Counted from the stretch's first letter, positions 51,894-63,269 are shown. The stretch is DNA of 64,000 bases from Nectonema munidae (GCA_030549495.1 JAUIRK010000748.1:62001-126000), one strand, 5' to 3'. Notes: generated by a model from the letters alone, not told the origin. Program-made: numbers and translations.

Positions 51894-54246
51894 CCCTTAT
51901 TACCCCTTCAATTCGATGCTACACATTACCCCTTCGGGTCCAAAATGGCCCATGTCTGTTTTTTTGTAATTGTTTTTTATTTTTTTTTCTGTTACCTAAA
52001 TCATTGTATTATTTCTAAATACACATGACGTTCATAGATAAAATTTTCAAAATTTTACTCTATTATTGCTGGTGAAAATTCGTATTTTCTTTTATTTGAA
52101 ACCTTGGCAAACAAACAGAATTATTAAAAATTTTATTTAAAAAAGATATAACAAATAAAAGTGTCAAATACACTTTTTACAGACACGTACATAATGTTCC
52201 TTGCATGCATGTTTGTCACATAAAAAGCATACTGAGTCAAACTTTTTGTCTCCTTCACACATATGACACCTACTCCGAATTCTTTTTTTTTTCTTTCACA
52301 TCTAAGTTTTCATTGGAAAATCCTCTTTTTATTTTTTCAACCAAGTTTTTTGATGTAACATTCCTTGGCATAGTTTTTCTTGTTTCAATGTGCTCCTTTA
52401 CTAGTTGCTTTCCTAAATTGTCAAGAAAAAGTCTTCTTTTGTAAGGACATCCTGTCTGCCAATTTTTAATCGTTTCACAAAAAAGTACAAACGCATTAAG
52501 TGCAGATATATCCACAATGTTATAAAAAGTACACATAGACCATCTGCTTGTTCTTCTAGAAACAGTGTAGTAAGATGTGAGCTGATCAAATGTATCCACG
52601 CCTGCTTTTGTTTTGTTGTAGTCCTTTATCATCAATGGAGTTTTTTTCAAGTTATTTTCAACTTCTTTATCATGATGATAAGTACTTTGTAAAACTACAG
52701 ATTTATACTTTTTAGGCATATAAGATAAAATTGTAACGTCTTCATTGAAGTAAAAAAGAGAACTATACTGAAGACGACCTTTACATGAACTAAATCCATC
52801 CGGTAAAGACTTCTTGTTTTTTCTTATAGTCCCGACCGAAGTAATTTTATTTTTTAGGAGTTTTTGTGCTAGTGAAAATGAAGAAAAAAATTATCAAAGG
52901 TTAAGTTATGACCTTTGAGTCCTTGCGAAAGACTCATAACAATGTTCTCCGCTAAATTTGTTTGAACTGTGTCGAAGTTTTTGCCCAGATACGGTTGGAT
53001 GCGCCATGCATAACTTGATGAAGCATCGCATAATATCCAAAACTTGAGGCCGTATTTGGCTGGTTTTTTCGGCATATATTGCCTAAAAGGAGCTTTGCCA
53101 CGGAAACTTTTCAATTGTTCGTCAACAGTAGCAAAGAAGTTCAAGTTATAATATCTTTCAGGCAATCTACTCCACTCTTCCCATAAATCTCGTATAGCTG
53201 CAAATTTGTCCTTTTCTCTTCTTTTGCTTCTTGATTTTTGATCATCAAATCTTATTGTGCAGCAAAGTTCTTCAAACCGATGTCTAGTCATTGTTGCTGG
53301 AAAAATTGGCCGTCCGTTCTCATTGCTCCATAAGTTTTTTGTAGATTCGTTTTTAGACTTATACACACCAAGCAAAATCAAAACGCCTAAAAATGCTTTC
53401 AGCTCTACTTCGTTTAAAATCATCCATTTATCTTTGAATTTTTCTTCACCTTTAATATTTGTATTTGTAATAATCATTTGAAGAATTTTTGGCGTAAAAA
53501 AAGTAAGAATGCGGACTGTTCATCTGTTATTTGGGAAAGAGCATGTGTTGTCGGGCCTGGTTTTGCAAGAATGATATTGGTAGATGAACGCCTTCCTAAA
53601 TTATTTGGAGGATCTACGTTCCAACGTGTCATACCATCTTTAGAAAAAACACTCTTATCAAAATGCTCTTGAGAATCATTTTCATAGGTACAATCATCTG
53701 AACTAGTGGTGTCTTCTTGTACAGAAAGGTGATCTTCAAGTTCAGAAAGAAAGTCATCATTCTTAGAAGAATCTGAAGACGATGGCTCACTTAAAATTCT
53801 TTTTTTAGATATTTTCAATATGATATTTGACATTTTAGCAGAATGGAGTAAGAAAAAAATTTCAAAAAAATTTTAAAAATAAGTAAACTAAGTGATCAGC
53901 GAGCTTTACAGGAAGTATATCAACTTTATAATTTTTTTATCTGAAATAAATATATTATCATTGTTTATATCTAATACAAAAAATATTGTTACTTTTAAAA
54001 ATTTGAATTTTAAAGCATGTTATTAAAAAAAATACATTGTACAAAATGGACCCGAAGGGGCTTAGTGTGACTTTTTTTCTCACCGTTGTATCAATCTTCT
54101 AATAAACTAAAAATGCATCAAAAAATCTTTATTCATACATATAAAATAAAGTCACGATGTATCAAAAAAATATTTTCTATCAAAAATTTTTTTTTAGAGT
54201 TTTAAAATAGAAAAAAACCAAAATGGACCCAAAGGGGTAATAAGGG
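51894..54246 (-). mobile_element. piggyBac element (2.35 kb), both TIRs present
   Basis: The left end is TTAA then CCCTTATTACCCC; the right end read inward is CCCTTATTACCCCTTTGGG. Subterminal repeats CCCCTTCGGGTCC (about 51921-51933) and GGACCCGAAGGGG (about 54047-54059) mirror each other, followed by AAAATGG. The left flank is TTAA (51890-51893) but the right flank is TGTC, so the expected TTAA duplication is not kept on the right. Size and gene content are those of a full-length element. Confidence 0.9.
52165..53833 (-). pseudogene. piggyBac transposase, near full length, two frame changes
   Basis: It starts at ATG 53833. Piece 1 (53833-53474) is the acidic Ser/Asp/Glu-rich N-terminus ending in a DEQSAFLLFLRQKFF segment. 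Piece 2 (to about 52869) holds NEVELKAFLGVLILLGVYKS, FFATVDEQLKSFRGKAPFRQ (first Asp), YGLKFWILCDASSSYAWRIQ and HNLTFDNFF (second Asp). Piece 3 (about 52880 down) holds KTKAGVDTFDQLTSYYTVSR (third Asp), TSRWSMCTFYNIVDISALNA and ends with a cysteine-rich finger, CHMCEGDKKFDSVCFLCDK. Frames change near 53476 and near 52890. All three catalytic Asp residues survive. It belongs to a different piggyBac lineage from the copy at 44220. Confidence 0.9.
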
Positions 54247-54249
54247 TGT

Positions 54250-55620
54250 CATCCTCCACTTTTCTAAAGCTCAAGTGAAGCTGGCACTGGAAGTGAAGCA
54301 CTAGAGTTCGACAAACACAACTATTGACTATTAAAACGTCAAGCTTAACGATTGCACAAATCCAGGTTTGATAACATGGGAGTGTTTTTGCAAAATATTA
54401 AGCATGGTTTGAAAAGTTTCAAAATTAACTGTTGTCAAAAAATCCCACAACATAGGAGAACAGTTATTATTAACTTGCTGTAAAAATATCACATTGAATG
54501 TTCTAAGGAGTTCTGAACTTGTAAAGTTGAAACATATCTTCCTGTTAAACGATACGGTTAGAAGGCTAATATGAGAGATGCCTGATGCTATATCAGATGT
54601 GGTTTTATTGATTCGGAATTTGATTTTCAACTTATATTTTATGGATATATTTGACAAGATGGACAATTTTTTACAGCACAAGTTATTAAGCCAGAAACAC
54701 CCACTTGGAGTGTGTCTAGATTTCAGACTCTGATTAAGCAAAAATCTCCAGATATAATTCGTACCCAGTGCATTATTCATCTCCAAGCCTTAATAATCAA
54801 AACCATATCTGATGAATTTAAAAAATGTTCTCAATGAAGTCATTAAAACAGCCTATTTAATTAAAGCAAATGCCTTAAACTCTTCATTTTCAGATTTATT
54901 CAAGGAAAATGATTTAGAAAAATTTGCAGCACTCAAACATGAGGTGTCTTTCAAAAATAAAAGTTTCGAAGAGATACTGTGGAATGAAATCAAACCATTT
55001 CTGCAAAGCAAACTAGACATGCATGTAGAATTTTCTCTGATGTCCATTTACATATATGCATTCTTAGACAAGAAAAATTTTGTTCTATTGAACATATTTG
55101 TTTCCTGGAGGCTATAAAACACCATGTAGTATATCTTAGCCAATTTTCTAACCTACAAAAGTTTGAAAAATACTATCAATTTATCAAAACCACCTTTATA
55201 ATCTCGATTAGTAATCTGGCCATAGAAGACTTCTTAATTCAAGAACTTGATTGAGGAGGTGCAAAAAAAAGTTTTAGCAATTTTTCGATTGAAATAGGAC
55301 AGTCTTATACTGATGTTGCAAAGATGGCTCTGAAAGTCCTTATTCGATTTGCCACTACATATGAGTGTAAGCATGCGTTTTGCATGCTACTTACCATTGA
55401 AAGCAAATCCCAAAACAGACAGGAAGTGAGTAATGATATAGGAGAGTTGCATTGGCGAAAACAGGCTAAGACAAACTGGTTTAGACAAAGCAGATGCATC
55501 CATCTCAAAGACTTTGATTGGATTATTCAGACAATTTTGAATAAACAAGTGTGTCTATTTTTTAGTACAGTAGTTTATATCTTGATTTATTTTTTTAATG
55601 CGACCCTGAGCTGTTAAAAA
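54250..55620 (+). pseudogene. hAT (ZBED5-like) transposase pseudogene right of the piggyBac
   Basis: It continues the gene begun at 51788. Plus-strand pieces: VVKKSHNIGEQLLLTC (the KKPHTIGE block), SRFQTLIKQKSPDIIRTQCI and IHLQALIIKTISDEFKN (the THCLLHREALxxKTLPPEL block), then 54812-55117 with LNEVIKTAYLIKANALNSSF (the VIKxVNxIKxRALNSRLF block). Further C-terminal remnants run to about 55620. Several stops and frame changes. Antisense frames over it (54331-54786) are spurious. Confidence 0.75.
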
Positions 55621-55669
55621 ATTATAGAGAGACCGCTAAGCCGAAAGTTTGTAAACCACTTTTCAAGCT

Positions 55670-56349
55670 CAACAAGAGAACAAAATCATTCGTATAGCTT
55701 TTCTTTAATTTATCTACTCATCGGATGTAATTAAGTCTTTATCCCTCCTTAATTTCATTTACCAATTATTAAAACAGATTGTCACAGTCTATCTGTATAG
55801 TCTATCGCTAGATATGCTGTACTCTAACCAAATCAAGGTTTTATACGATGACTCTAAAAATAATCTCTTTACGGAACAGAATTTTTGGTTGAGCCGATTT
55901 TATATTTAGTGTTGAAGCTTAAAAATATCTTTGTCTTCTAAAGACCATATGGAAAGGGTTGTAATAGAAGACTCATTTGTAATACAGTCAGACCACATTT
56001 ATCCGACAACGCGACCATCCGATGCAATATTGATTAGTAGCTAAATAAATTTTCTCTGCCTTTTTCATCTCACTAATCGTCAACAAGCGTGGTTCATATC
56101 AAATGAATTGGTTAGGTGGGTTGATTACTCAGTACTGAAATGCATTGTTGCTTAAAATTATCTTTTAAAATTTTTAGCAACGAAATGTTACCAAGCTTGA
56201 TAGGTAACACAGAAACAAAAATGTAAAAATTTTGCCAACTTTTCAAAGAAATCTTGATAAAAAAAATAAAACATAAATGAAACGATTATTATCTAAGAAT
56301 AAAGATGGTATATATTTGATTTCTGGATAAAAGACTTGATTGTTTAAAT
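55670..56349. other. Spacer, nothing recognised
   Basis: AT-rich; no supported feature. Confidence 0.5.
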
Positions 56350-56369
56350 TAGCCCCTTTTCCCGACTTC

Positions 56370-56512
56370 AAGTACAGGGAGGGGGCGGGGGGCAAAATGA
56401 TTTTAATGAGGCCGGGACTATAAGAAAGTATTTATATATTTCAAAGAAGTTTCAGAGGGGCAAAATAAATCCCAGGGGAGCAAATCTCCCTTGCCCCCTT
56501 TTATCGATGGGC
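56370..56512 (+). repeat. G-rich hAT-like repeat, copy 2
   Basis: AAGTACAGGGAGGGGGCGGG, GAGGCCGGGAC, AAGAAAGTATTTATA and AATAAATCCCAGG occur in the same order as in the minus-strand copy at 34085-34237. Terminal CAG-type end not clear here. Confidence 0.6.
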
Positions 56513-56540
56513 TTGGTTACAGTAATTAAAGGTAAGAATG

Positions 56541-56580
56541 GTAAAGGTACCATTTCATCGAGAAGGCACAATTGCGCCGC
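56541..56580 (+). repeat. Dispersed ~46 bp conserved motif, copy 3
   Basis: GTAAAGGTACC, then TTTCATCGAGAAGGCAC and AATTGCGCCGC. It lacks about 6 bases in the middle compared with copies 1 and 4. Confidence 0.7.
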
Positions 56581-57385
56581 TTGTAAAATCTCACTGGGAC
56601 AATTTTATCACTATGATTACGTTGAATTTTAATATCAAAACAAATATACATATGTGTAAGTAAAAAACATATTTCGTGACATCGCTGCTTTCAAGAATGG
56701 CTCTCCATTTTTATCCAAAAACAAATATTTGAGGTCAATTGTTTGATTCTTTGATTGGCCAATATGTAAAAGACAAGCAAAATGCCCTGAAGGACATAGT
56801 TTATAATATTTTGCTGAAGAGGACGGCCTTGATTTTGTCTTCTAGGGGTCCAGAAATATTGGGTGTTGTCTGAAGAAAGAAGACTATCGGTATCTAATTG
56901 TTACTCTGAAGAAGTAACTGGACTTGAAAGGGAAGAGAAAGAAGTCGTTTCCTCAGAGACAGAAGAGAAGGATTCAACTGAGCTCATTTTTTGTAGTCAA
57001 CATGTAGGAAGAGAAAAGTGTCTGCCGGAATGAAGATGTGCGTATTGAATAGGAAATTAAACAGCATATGGGAAGTGTAATGAAATTGATGGTAAAAAAT
57101 AAATATCAGATCTAATAATTTGATGCATATCATGTTTTATCAAGTGAAATCTTTCATGTTTTGTTACACGCGTTGAACTGTATATTATTTTGTGTAGAAA
57201 ATAGAAAAGCGAGAAATCAATAATTTCACAGTCGCACTCATTGCTACATTCCATCACAGCTAATACTTTTTATATCTTACATAATAATCATAAATCAAAT
57301 ATTATTATAATATTAGAAGCGAGAAATCAATAATTACAGCGATCGCATTTATGGCTACGTTTCATCAACCGTATTACTTTTTATG
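56581..57385. other. Region with a small local duplication, otherwise nothing recognised
   Basis: The phrase AAGCGAGAAATCAATAATT with CATC and ATTACTTTTTAT following appears at about 57208 and again at about 57318, a diverged tandem duplication of about 110 bp. No gene seen. Confidence 0.45.
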
Positions 57386-57393
57386 GCCTATTG

Positions 57394-57788
57394 CAGGGGT
57401 CGGCAAACTACGGATATTCAGTGGCACGCAAAAATTCTAAGGTTTAAAATTAAAATTTTTCATTTACACATAAAGTAAAATAAATTTTTAAACAGTTTTT
57501 ATAATAGATCAAAGGCAATCAAATGTCCTTATGCGCAACCATTTTTATTTAGTAGTGTGCCGATATTGAAGAGTTGGCTAAAGTTATCAAAGAGTCAAGC
57601 ACTAATTATTACTTATATAATTTTACTTATTACTGTATATTTATGTAAATGTGTATATAAAAATTAAATAAATGATAAAACAATTATGTTAATTTTGGTT
57701 TGGATAAATATACATATGAGGTTGGCACTGGAGATGATTTGAGAAGTGTTAAGTTGGCACGCCGTTAGCATAAGGTTGCCGACCCCTG
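57394..57788. mobile_element. hAT MITE (CAGGGGTCGGCAA family)
   Basis: Left CAGGGGTCGGCAAACTACGG, right read inward CAGGGGTCGGCAACCTTATG, with GTGGCACGC and GGCGTGCC just inside. Flanking octamers GCCTATTG and GTCTACTA agree at five of eight, so the TSD is decayed at best. Non-coding, 395 bp. Confidence 0.82.
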
Positions 57789-57796
57789 GTCTACTA

Positions 57797-58351
57797 GAGT
57801 CATAATAAAAGATAGATCATGGTGTGAATAACCCAATAACGTAGTATTCAATTGGGTTATACGTTTGATACAAGTAAAAACATATTATAATATATAAGAA
57901 TATTCCTTATGAACTTTTTATTTAAAATATAGCGCCATCTATATATTCTAAAAATTTATTTTTTTACAAGATTTAATTTATTTATAAGCTCTTAATATAT
58001 TTATTTTTTTAATGAATATTTTCATCAAATAATTATTTATATGCATGAAATTTGGTCAATTTTTTGTGAGTCTATTAGGTAAATGATCAAGAAATGCAAA
58101 GGTATATAAAATTTTCAACTGAAGTTTTTTTGCCAATTAGTGGTCCTCCAGTCTAAAAATTTTCTGTTAGTCTTGCGAGGACCCACGGCTGCCAATTTGG
58201 ATTATTTAAACTAAATTTAGATTTTTTTAAATTGTTTAGATTAAAAAAATTTGTTTTAGATTTCAGATATTTTATGGATATTGAAATGAAATCAAAAAAC
58301 TTACTTAATACTACTAAAGAAAAACAGATAAGAACATAATGTCGTCATTTT
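57797..58351. other. AT-rich region, nothing recognised
   Basis: No supported feature. Confidence 0.5.
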
Positions 58352-58893
58352 TTGTTTGAATTACAGCTTCAATTAAAACAAATGCTCCCAGAAAATATTA
58401 GTGTGTTGGAAAATATCTCATACTTTTCTTTGAATTATATGCTTCAACCTGTAAAAGATATTTCATCTATTTATAGCGTAATAGAATTTATAGGTATGAA
58501 CCAAGATGAAATTTCTTACGTTAACAAAATTACATTTATTGATTGGAAGAAGAAACAAGCACAGAAATGTTTTGGAAAGAAGTAGGGGAATACAAAGACG
58601 CTTTGGACACTTTTTATGAACCTCATAACTGTGCTATATCAGTTTTAATATTACCACATTCAAATATTGAAAGAGTGTTAAGTATGATGAACCATGTAAA
58701 ACCTAAAAAGAGAAACACAATCAGTCTACAACTTTTGAATGCAATTTTAACAGTAAAATTTGGCCTATTAAGGTTGGATAAATCTTGCTTTAAGTTAAGT
58801 ATTGTTTATGATGTTCGCACCCATCCTTTAATGGTCCCGCCCGTAATGCTGAGCCCAGGTGTACCTGGACTTTCCATCCCACTAAACGCCTAA
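58352..58893 (+). pseudogene. hAT transposase C-terminal remnant
   Basis: 58352-58585 (LENISYFSLNYMLQPVKDIS) continues after one frame change in 58543-58893 with EVGEYKDALDTFYEPHNCAI, LILPHSNIERVLSMMNHVKP and LLNAILTVKFGLLRLDKSC, the C-terminal dimerisation region with its SNxERVFSxMNxVKxKxRN pattern. Terminal repeats were not found. It belongs to a different hAT group from the ZBED5-like copies. Confidence 0.68.
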
Positions 58894-59931
58894 TATAGGT
58901 TCTCGTTTTTCAAATATATAAATAGAGCTGAGGAAACGATACAATCCTAACGCGAACGCTCCCAAAGTGGGAAACAATCTTAATATCTAGTGGCAGCTTG
59001 ATTACTAACAAAGTTAGAATCATCGTGAAAACCTTTGAATTTTTCAGAAGAAAAAACATATTAATACATTAACAGCATACAAAACTTATGATTCCTGGTT
59101 GGTTAGTTCTAGCAAAAATTATATGAGTGAAGAAGAAAATCTAGAAGAAATATTTTAAATTTAAAAATAATTTTTTTTCTTTTAAATTGGTTTGTTTCAT
59201 GAATTTCTGTTTTTTAGATTTATTTTTTTTTATTTCGGATTATTTTCATTAAAAATAGTTAGCAGCATTGTGCGATGCTACATTTTAAAGAAATAAATTG
59301 CTCCTTTTGTAAAAATTTAGGATATTTTTCTTCCAAGTTGGAAAGTTATCACTTTTTAAATTATTCTTACAAAAATGACTTGTTAAATTCGTCGCTAGAA
59401 AGATTTTCGATTCCAAATATGACATCAGTTATTGTTTTTAAAATCTTTGGTTTTATAAACAACATTTTCATTATTAGATAACAATAAGAATGGGGAAAGA
59501 ATTTTAAAAATGGATAGACATTGAAAATTCAAAATCAAAACATTGCTAATACCTAAAATTAAAATTTATTTCGTTTAATAACAAGATCCTATAAAAATTA
59601 CTTTTCCCCGAGAGTACTTGCTTTTATGGAAATACTTTCTCAGTTTAAACAAAGCTTTGTTGTGAATTGATAGATTATACTCATATAGAGATAGTATAAT
59701 CTAGGGGCTAACAACAACCTATAAAAATTCTATAAAATTTATATATTTTCTATAATAACCTAAATTTTTTTTTATAAAACACTGATATAGATTAATATTT
59801 ATGACGATTTCATGCATGCATAGTCACAATGTTCCTAATTGGCAACATCTATATTCAACTGGATATAAAAATTGAAAAAAAAATCAAAAAATGTATTTAT
59901 TTTGACAATAATTCTAATTAATGGTGCATAG
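58894..59931. other. AT-rich region, nothing recognised
   Basis: The plus frame 59275-59481 has no domain. No supported feature. Confidence 0.5.
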
Positions 59932-59946
59932 TATAAATTTGCCATT

Positions 59947-60090
59947 TTTGTTGGTTGGTTGGAGATATCAAAGCACTTTCAGCCGTAAGGCTATATGCTC
60001 ACATTATGTTAAGATGGTTAACCTTGGGGATCGAACCCCTGACCTTCAACTTTTAAGCTGAGAGGTACACCCTAACAACCATTGAGGCTC
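59947..60090 (-). mobile_element. tRNA-derived SINE with 15 bp TSD
   Basis: Read on the minus strand it starts GAGCCTCAATGGTTGTTAGG (A-box-like region) and has GGGGTTCGATCCCC, a perfect RNA polymerase III B box with its T-stem, about 45 bp later. A non-tRNA body with AGCCTTACGGCTGAAAG follows, and a CCAACCAACCAAC tail instead of poly(A). Flanks TATAAATTTGCCATT (59932-59946) and TATAAATCTCCCATT (60091-60105) match at 13 of 15, a TSD typical of LINE-mediated insertion. The source tRNA is uncertain. Confidence 0.85.
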
Positions 60091-60105
60091 TATAAATCTC
60101 CCATT

Positions 60106-61120
60106 GAAAATAACTTTGTATTTAATTCCAACCTTTAATAAATTTCATAATAAAATGATTTCCAAATTAAAATTAAAATTTTCAAAAAGTGCAACTTTGC
60201 AGTTGTGGGTAAATCATAAAAAATATAAATTTAATTTTAACATTTATCTTATATTTAATTACTTTATATTTATTTGATAGCTTCAATTTTAAATTTACTT
60301 TTTAACTTTGTTGTTATTTGTATATTTATTTATCTTAATGCATTTAAATTGAAGTTGAAGTCTTCATTACACAATAGGAAAAATTAGATCTAAGCAACTT
60401 TCCTCATTTGAAATAAGAATATAAAAATAAATACAAGTCTACAGTGTATTCAGAATAATTAAAGTTATTGCCAGAGTCATTTGGTGGTCGTTTTTTTTTA
60501 GCGATTTTGAAGAAAAAACTCTTGCTTAGGAAAGATTTGCGGGAAATAAGGAAGTTTCCGCAAAAAAATATATATTGTACACACATATGTGTCAACAAGA
60601 TTTTTCTTCAATGATAATGATTAAAAACAATAATCATGATTTACAGATTCAAACTTGAATACTTGTTTGACGCTTTCTGTTACTGAAACGAACTCCAAAT
60701 TTCATAAGAATAGTGAAATCAACCAATTTCAAAAAGCTCATTAATTTCATGTCCATCGTTTGTTTTTTAACTTAATATCTAAAATTTAAGAGAAAAAATT
60801 GGGCTAGAAAGAAAATTTTTATTTTTTATTTGCCAAATTATGGGAAAGTTTAAACAGTCGAAAATAAAAACCAGTTAAAACTTTTAAATGTATATTTAGA
60901 AACAGGAAGGAAAATAAATTTTTGGCGCCTTGAAATTTTGTGTTAACAAGATTGGCGCATATTCTAGAAAAGGTTGGCCATCCCTCAAACTCAATAACAA
61001 CCAACAAATCAACTAACCATCCATCTTAAAAACCTAATATTCGATTAAAGTATTTTTTCGATGAAACGAATTAACTAATCAATTGACAAATAAACAAAGA
61101 ACTTAAATTCATTTTTAAAG
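60106..61120. other. AT-rich region, nothing recognised
   Basis: Minus frames 60404-60598 and 60819-61007 show no domain. Confidence 0.5.
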
Positions 61121-61165
61121 ATAAGGAACCGTGGGTGTTTTCATCGAGAAGGCATAATTGCGTCG
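61121..61165 (+). repeat. Dispersed ~46 bp conserved motif, copy 4
   Basis: ATAAGGAACCGTGGGTGTTT, then TCATCGAGAAGGCATAATTG and CGTCG. Same block order as the copies at 4884, 14040 and 56541. Confidence 0.7.
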
Positions 61166-62099
61166 TTTGTATCGAACTATGAGGAAAGTACTTCTTGTAT
61201 GTTTCGTCAATTGAAATATTATAAACAAATAATTCGTTATTTATGTAAATTATCAATTATATTATGAATTTATTACAAAAATCCACTTTTTAAAATTTTA
61301 TAACTCAAATAAACTTTGTAGAACAAGATGACAAAGACAAAAAATAAGGTTTAACCAATTAAATTATTATTCAATATATGAACACTTAATGATAAAAGGA
61401 AATAAGACCTTTTTAAAAAGTAAAAATTATTTAAAAGGAGTTTCAAGAGAAAATTTATAAATTAATTCATTTACTTGTCTCCGGCTTTAGTAATGGATGA
61501 GTCGAATTCTCGATGAAGTCTAAAGACCTCCTTTTTCGCCCCTATCATAAAGCCTGCGAATTTATTCTTTTCATTCATTGATAATATAGTTTTATGCCAA
61601 TATTCAAATTTAATATTATCAATAAAATTTCTTCTTCTTCTTCTCCTAATTTTAAAATAAATTTTCAAAGTAAAACTAACTCCTAATTTTCAAAGTTAGT
61701 ATAACTAACATCCCATTTGTTTACTTATTTTTTATAAAAGGAAATTGAGTGGTCACTGTTTTATCAAGGGTGGGACCGAGTCAATACCTCTTTTACTTTA
61801 GTGACTAACGTTTCGGCTACGATTTATATATTTAGGTGGCTCCAGATGCTAGACTTTCCTTTGGCTCAGCAGCCTTGACAAAACTTAGTTGGGAACGAAG
61901 ATTACACCATACATAAGATTCGGTACTACAGCAATAGGAAATATACTAATACATTGTGAGACTTTTTGAATAGAATTAAATATAGATTACTGAAGTCGTC
62001 TGCGTTTTCTTTGGGAACAGTGGTACTAAATGGGTTAAATTAGCAACTTGAGCATGAGTGGAGTGAGGAAGTTAAAATCGTAAAAAAGTATTATTACCC
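61166..62099. other. Region without recognised gene; contains a TTAA-MITE-like end
   Basis: Near 61995-62042, GTCGTCTGCGTTTTC followed by TAAATGGGTTAA resembles the right end of the TTAA MITEs; its left part was not found. Minus frame 61471-61668 (Arg/Lys-rich) has no clear domain. Confidence 0.45.
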
Positions 62100-62112
62100 T
62101 GAGCGTATTTTT

Positions 62113-62118
62113 TTTATT
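62113..62118 (-). terminator. Polyadenylation signal AATAAA for the 56-residue membrane protein
   Basis: AATAAA on the minus strand, 32 bases after the stop codon at 62150, in TTTTTCAATAAAAAAAATAC. A very short 3' UTR is implied, with cleavage probably around 62090-62100. Confidence 0.65.
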
Positions 62119-62149
62119 GAAAAAGACAAAAAATGGAAAAATATTGCAC

Positions 62150-62320
62150 TTAATTTGCATGCTCTTTTCGAAGCGCCTCCAATTCAACTTTGACGTACTC
62201 GTCCAGGTCTTTTAATGGATTGTAATAAATGTGAACAGCCTGGGAGCCGAGAAGAGCCCAGCCAAATAAATAGGCAAGTATGGCGAGTTGTCTGCCAGGA
62301 GAAACAAAATAAGGAAACAT
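62150..62320 (-). CDS. Small single-pass membrane protein, 56 residues, unknown
   Basis: The frame begins at ATG 62320 (context CACAAATGT) with MFPYFVSPGRQ, continues with a hydrophobic segment at about residues 12-33 (LAILAYLFGWALLGSQAVHI) and ends in a charged amphipathic tail, NPLKDLDEYVKVELEALRKE. Codon use is balanced, unlike neighbouring AT-rich spurious frames, and an AATAAA follows closely. Short N-terminus, one membrane helix and a charged C-tail are typical of small mitochondrial inner-membrane proteins (complex subunits or assembly factors), but I do not recognise the family. The frame is open upstream to 62350. A good acceptor, TTTGTTTCTCCTGGCAG, lies inside it just before residue Q11, so this could instead be the last exon of a longer gene. 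Confidence 0.6.
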   Translation of the reverse strand: MFPYFVSPGRQLAILAYLFGWALLGSQAVHIYYNPLKDLDEYVKVELEALRKEHAN

Positions 62321-62464
62321 TTGTGCAGGCGAGCGTGAATACAGTTGCACTAATTCATAATCAGCAGCCTAAAGTAGTTCACTTATCCTAAAATGAAGAG
62401 AACAAATCAAAAGTTGCAAGCAAAATACCAAATTTGAAGACATGAAATAATTTTCAGTTATATT

Positions 62465-62560
62465 TTAGCTTGAAAAAAGATGGAATAGAATTGAAAAAAG
62501 ATAAAAATTAAAGCTAAACAGAGTTAAAAAAAGGGGATAAAATGAACTAAAAATGGTATA
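62465..62560. mobile_element. Foldback-like element, single arm
   Basis: Repeats of a unit like AATAGAATTGAAAAAAGAT end in AACTAAAAATGGTATA, the same terminal motif as the elements at 12920 and 15599. No opposite arm was found. Confidence 0.55.
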
Positions 62561-63265
62561 TCTAACACATTTACGCCCTTGATAAGCACAAGATTTTGAA
62601 AATTCATATTAATTACAATCAAAAAATAATATAGTCTGAATTTCTTTAAAAAAAATTTTGAACTTAAATGGGTTGGAATATAAGTTATTCAAATATTGTT
62701 AACATTTATTGAAAACAGTAATTAATGTTGTTGAATTCGAACACATAACATTAACAACAACGCTCCTACATTATTTTAGGAATATATAAGTATATAATAG
62801 AATTTAAAAAACGAAATTAGTAGAGTACTTTATTGAAAGAATATCAAAATATTTTGATAGTTATATATATAACCTTCTTTAGTTAATATTAAAAAAAGGT
62901 TGCACGAAAACTAATTCCAAATGAAAAAGAATTTCAGGATTGGGTATAAAAGAATGATGGCGGATTCTGAATGTAAAAAAAAAATAAGCTTAATTTTTGT
63001 AAGCAATGGAAGTGGCCCTTCTATAGTCGAAGCTGGGAGTAATAGTTGGGTTCAAATATTTAAAAAATTTCAAGTCAAGGCGCGAAAATCCGTATTATCT
63101 GTAAAACTCAGCATTCATCAGTTTTTTTGAGAACAGATTTTCTTATGGAAGAAAAGTACAGAAGTACCGTCTGTCATTTTATATTATAATAAATGCAAGT
63201 AATGATGTGAAAAGTGACTTGTACTGAGAAAATCAATTGAAAAAGGTAAAAGTAAATTTAAGCCA
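62561..63265. other. AT-rich region, nothing recognised
   Basis: The plus frame 62921-63130 has no recognised domain. Confidence 0.5.
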
Positions 63266-63269
63266 TTAA

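Larger units (their letters stand above)
51578..55661 (+). mobile_element. hAT element carrying a nested piggyBac
   Basis: Left end AAGTGGTTTTCAAACT, right end read inward AAGTGGTTTACAAACT (one mismatch in 16), with GCG shortly inside both. Flanking octamers TTCTAGCT (51570-51577) and TTCAAGCT (55662-55669) match at seven of eight. Both ends start AAG rather than the usual CAG. Removing the piggyBac (51894-54246) leaves about 1.73 kb. The hAT transposase reading is interrupted by the piggyBac inside its BED finger region. Confidence 0.85.

Noticed and set aside
54331-54786. Minus-strand frame of 151 codons
   Set aside because: Antisense to hAT transposase remnants readable on the plus strand.
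59947-60090. Functional tRNA gene
   Set aside because: Although the B box is perfect, there is a non-tRNA body and tail, flanking TSD and no convincing acceptor stem; it is a SINE.
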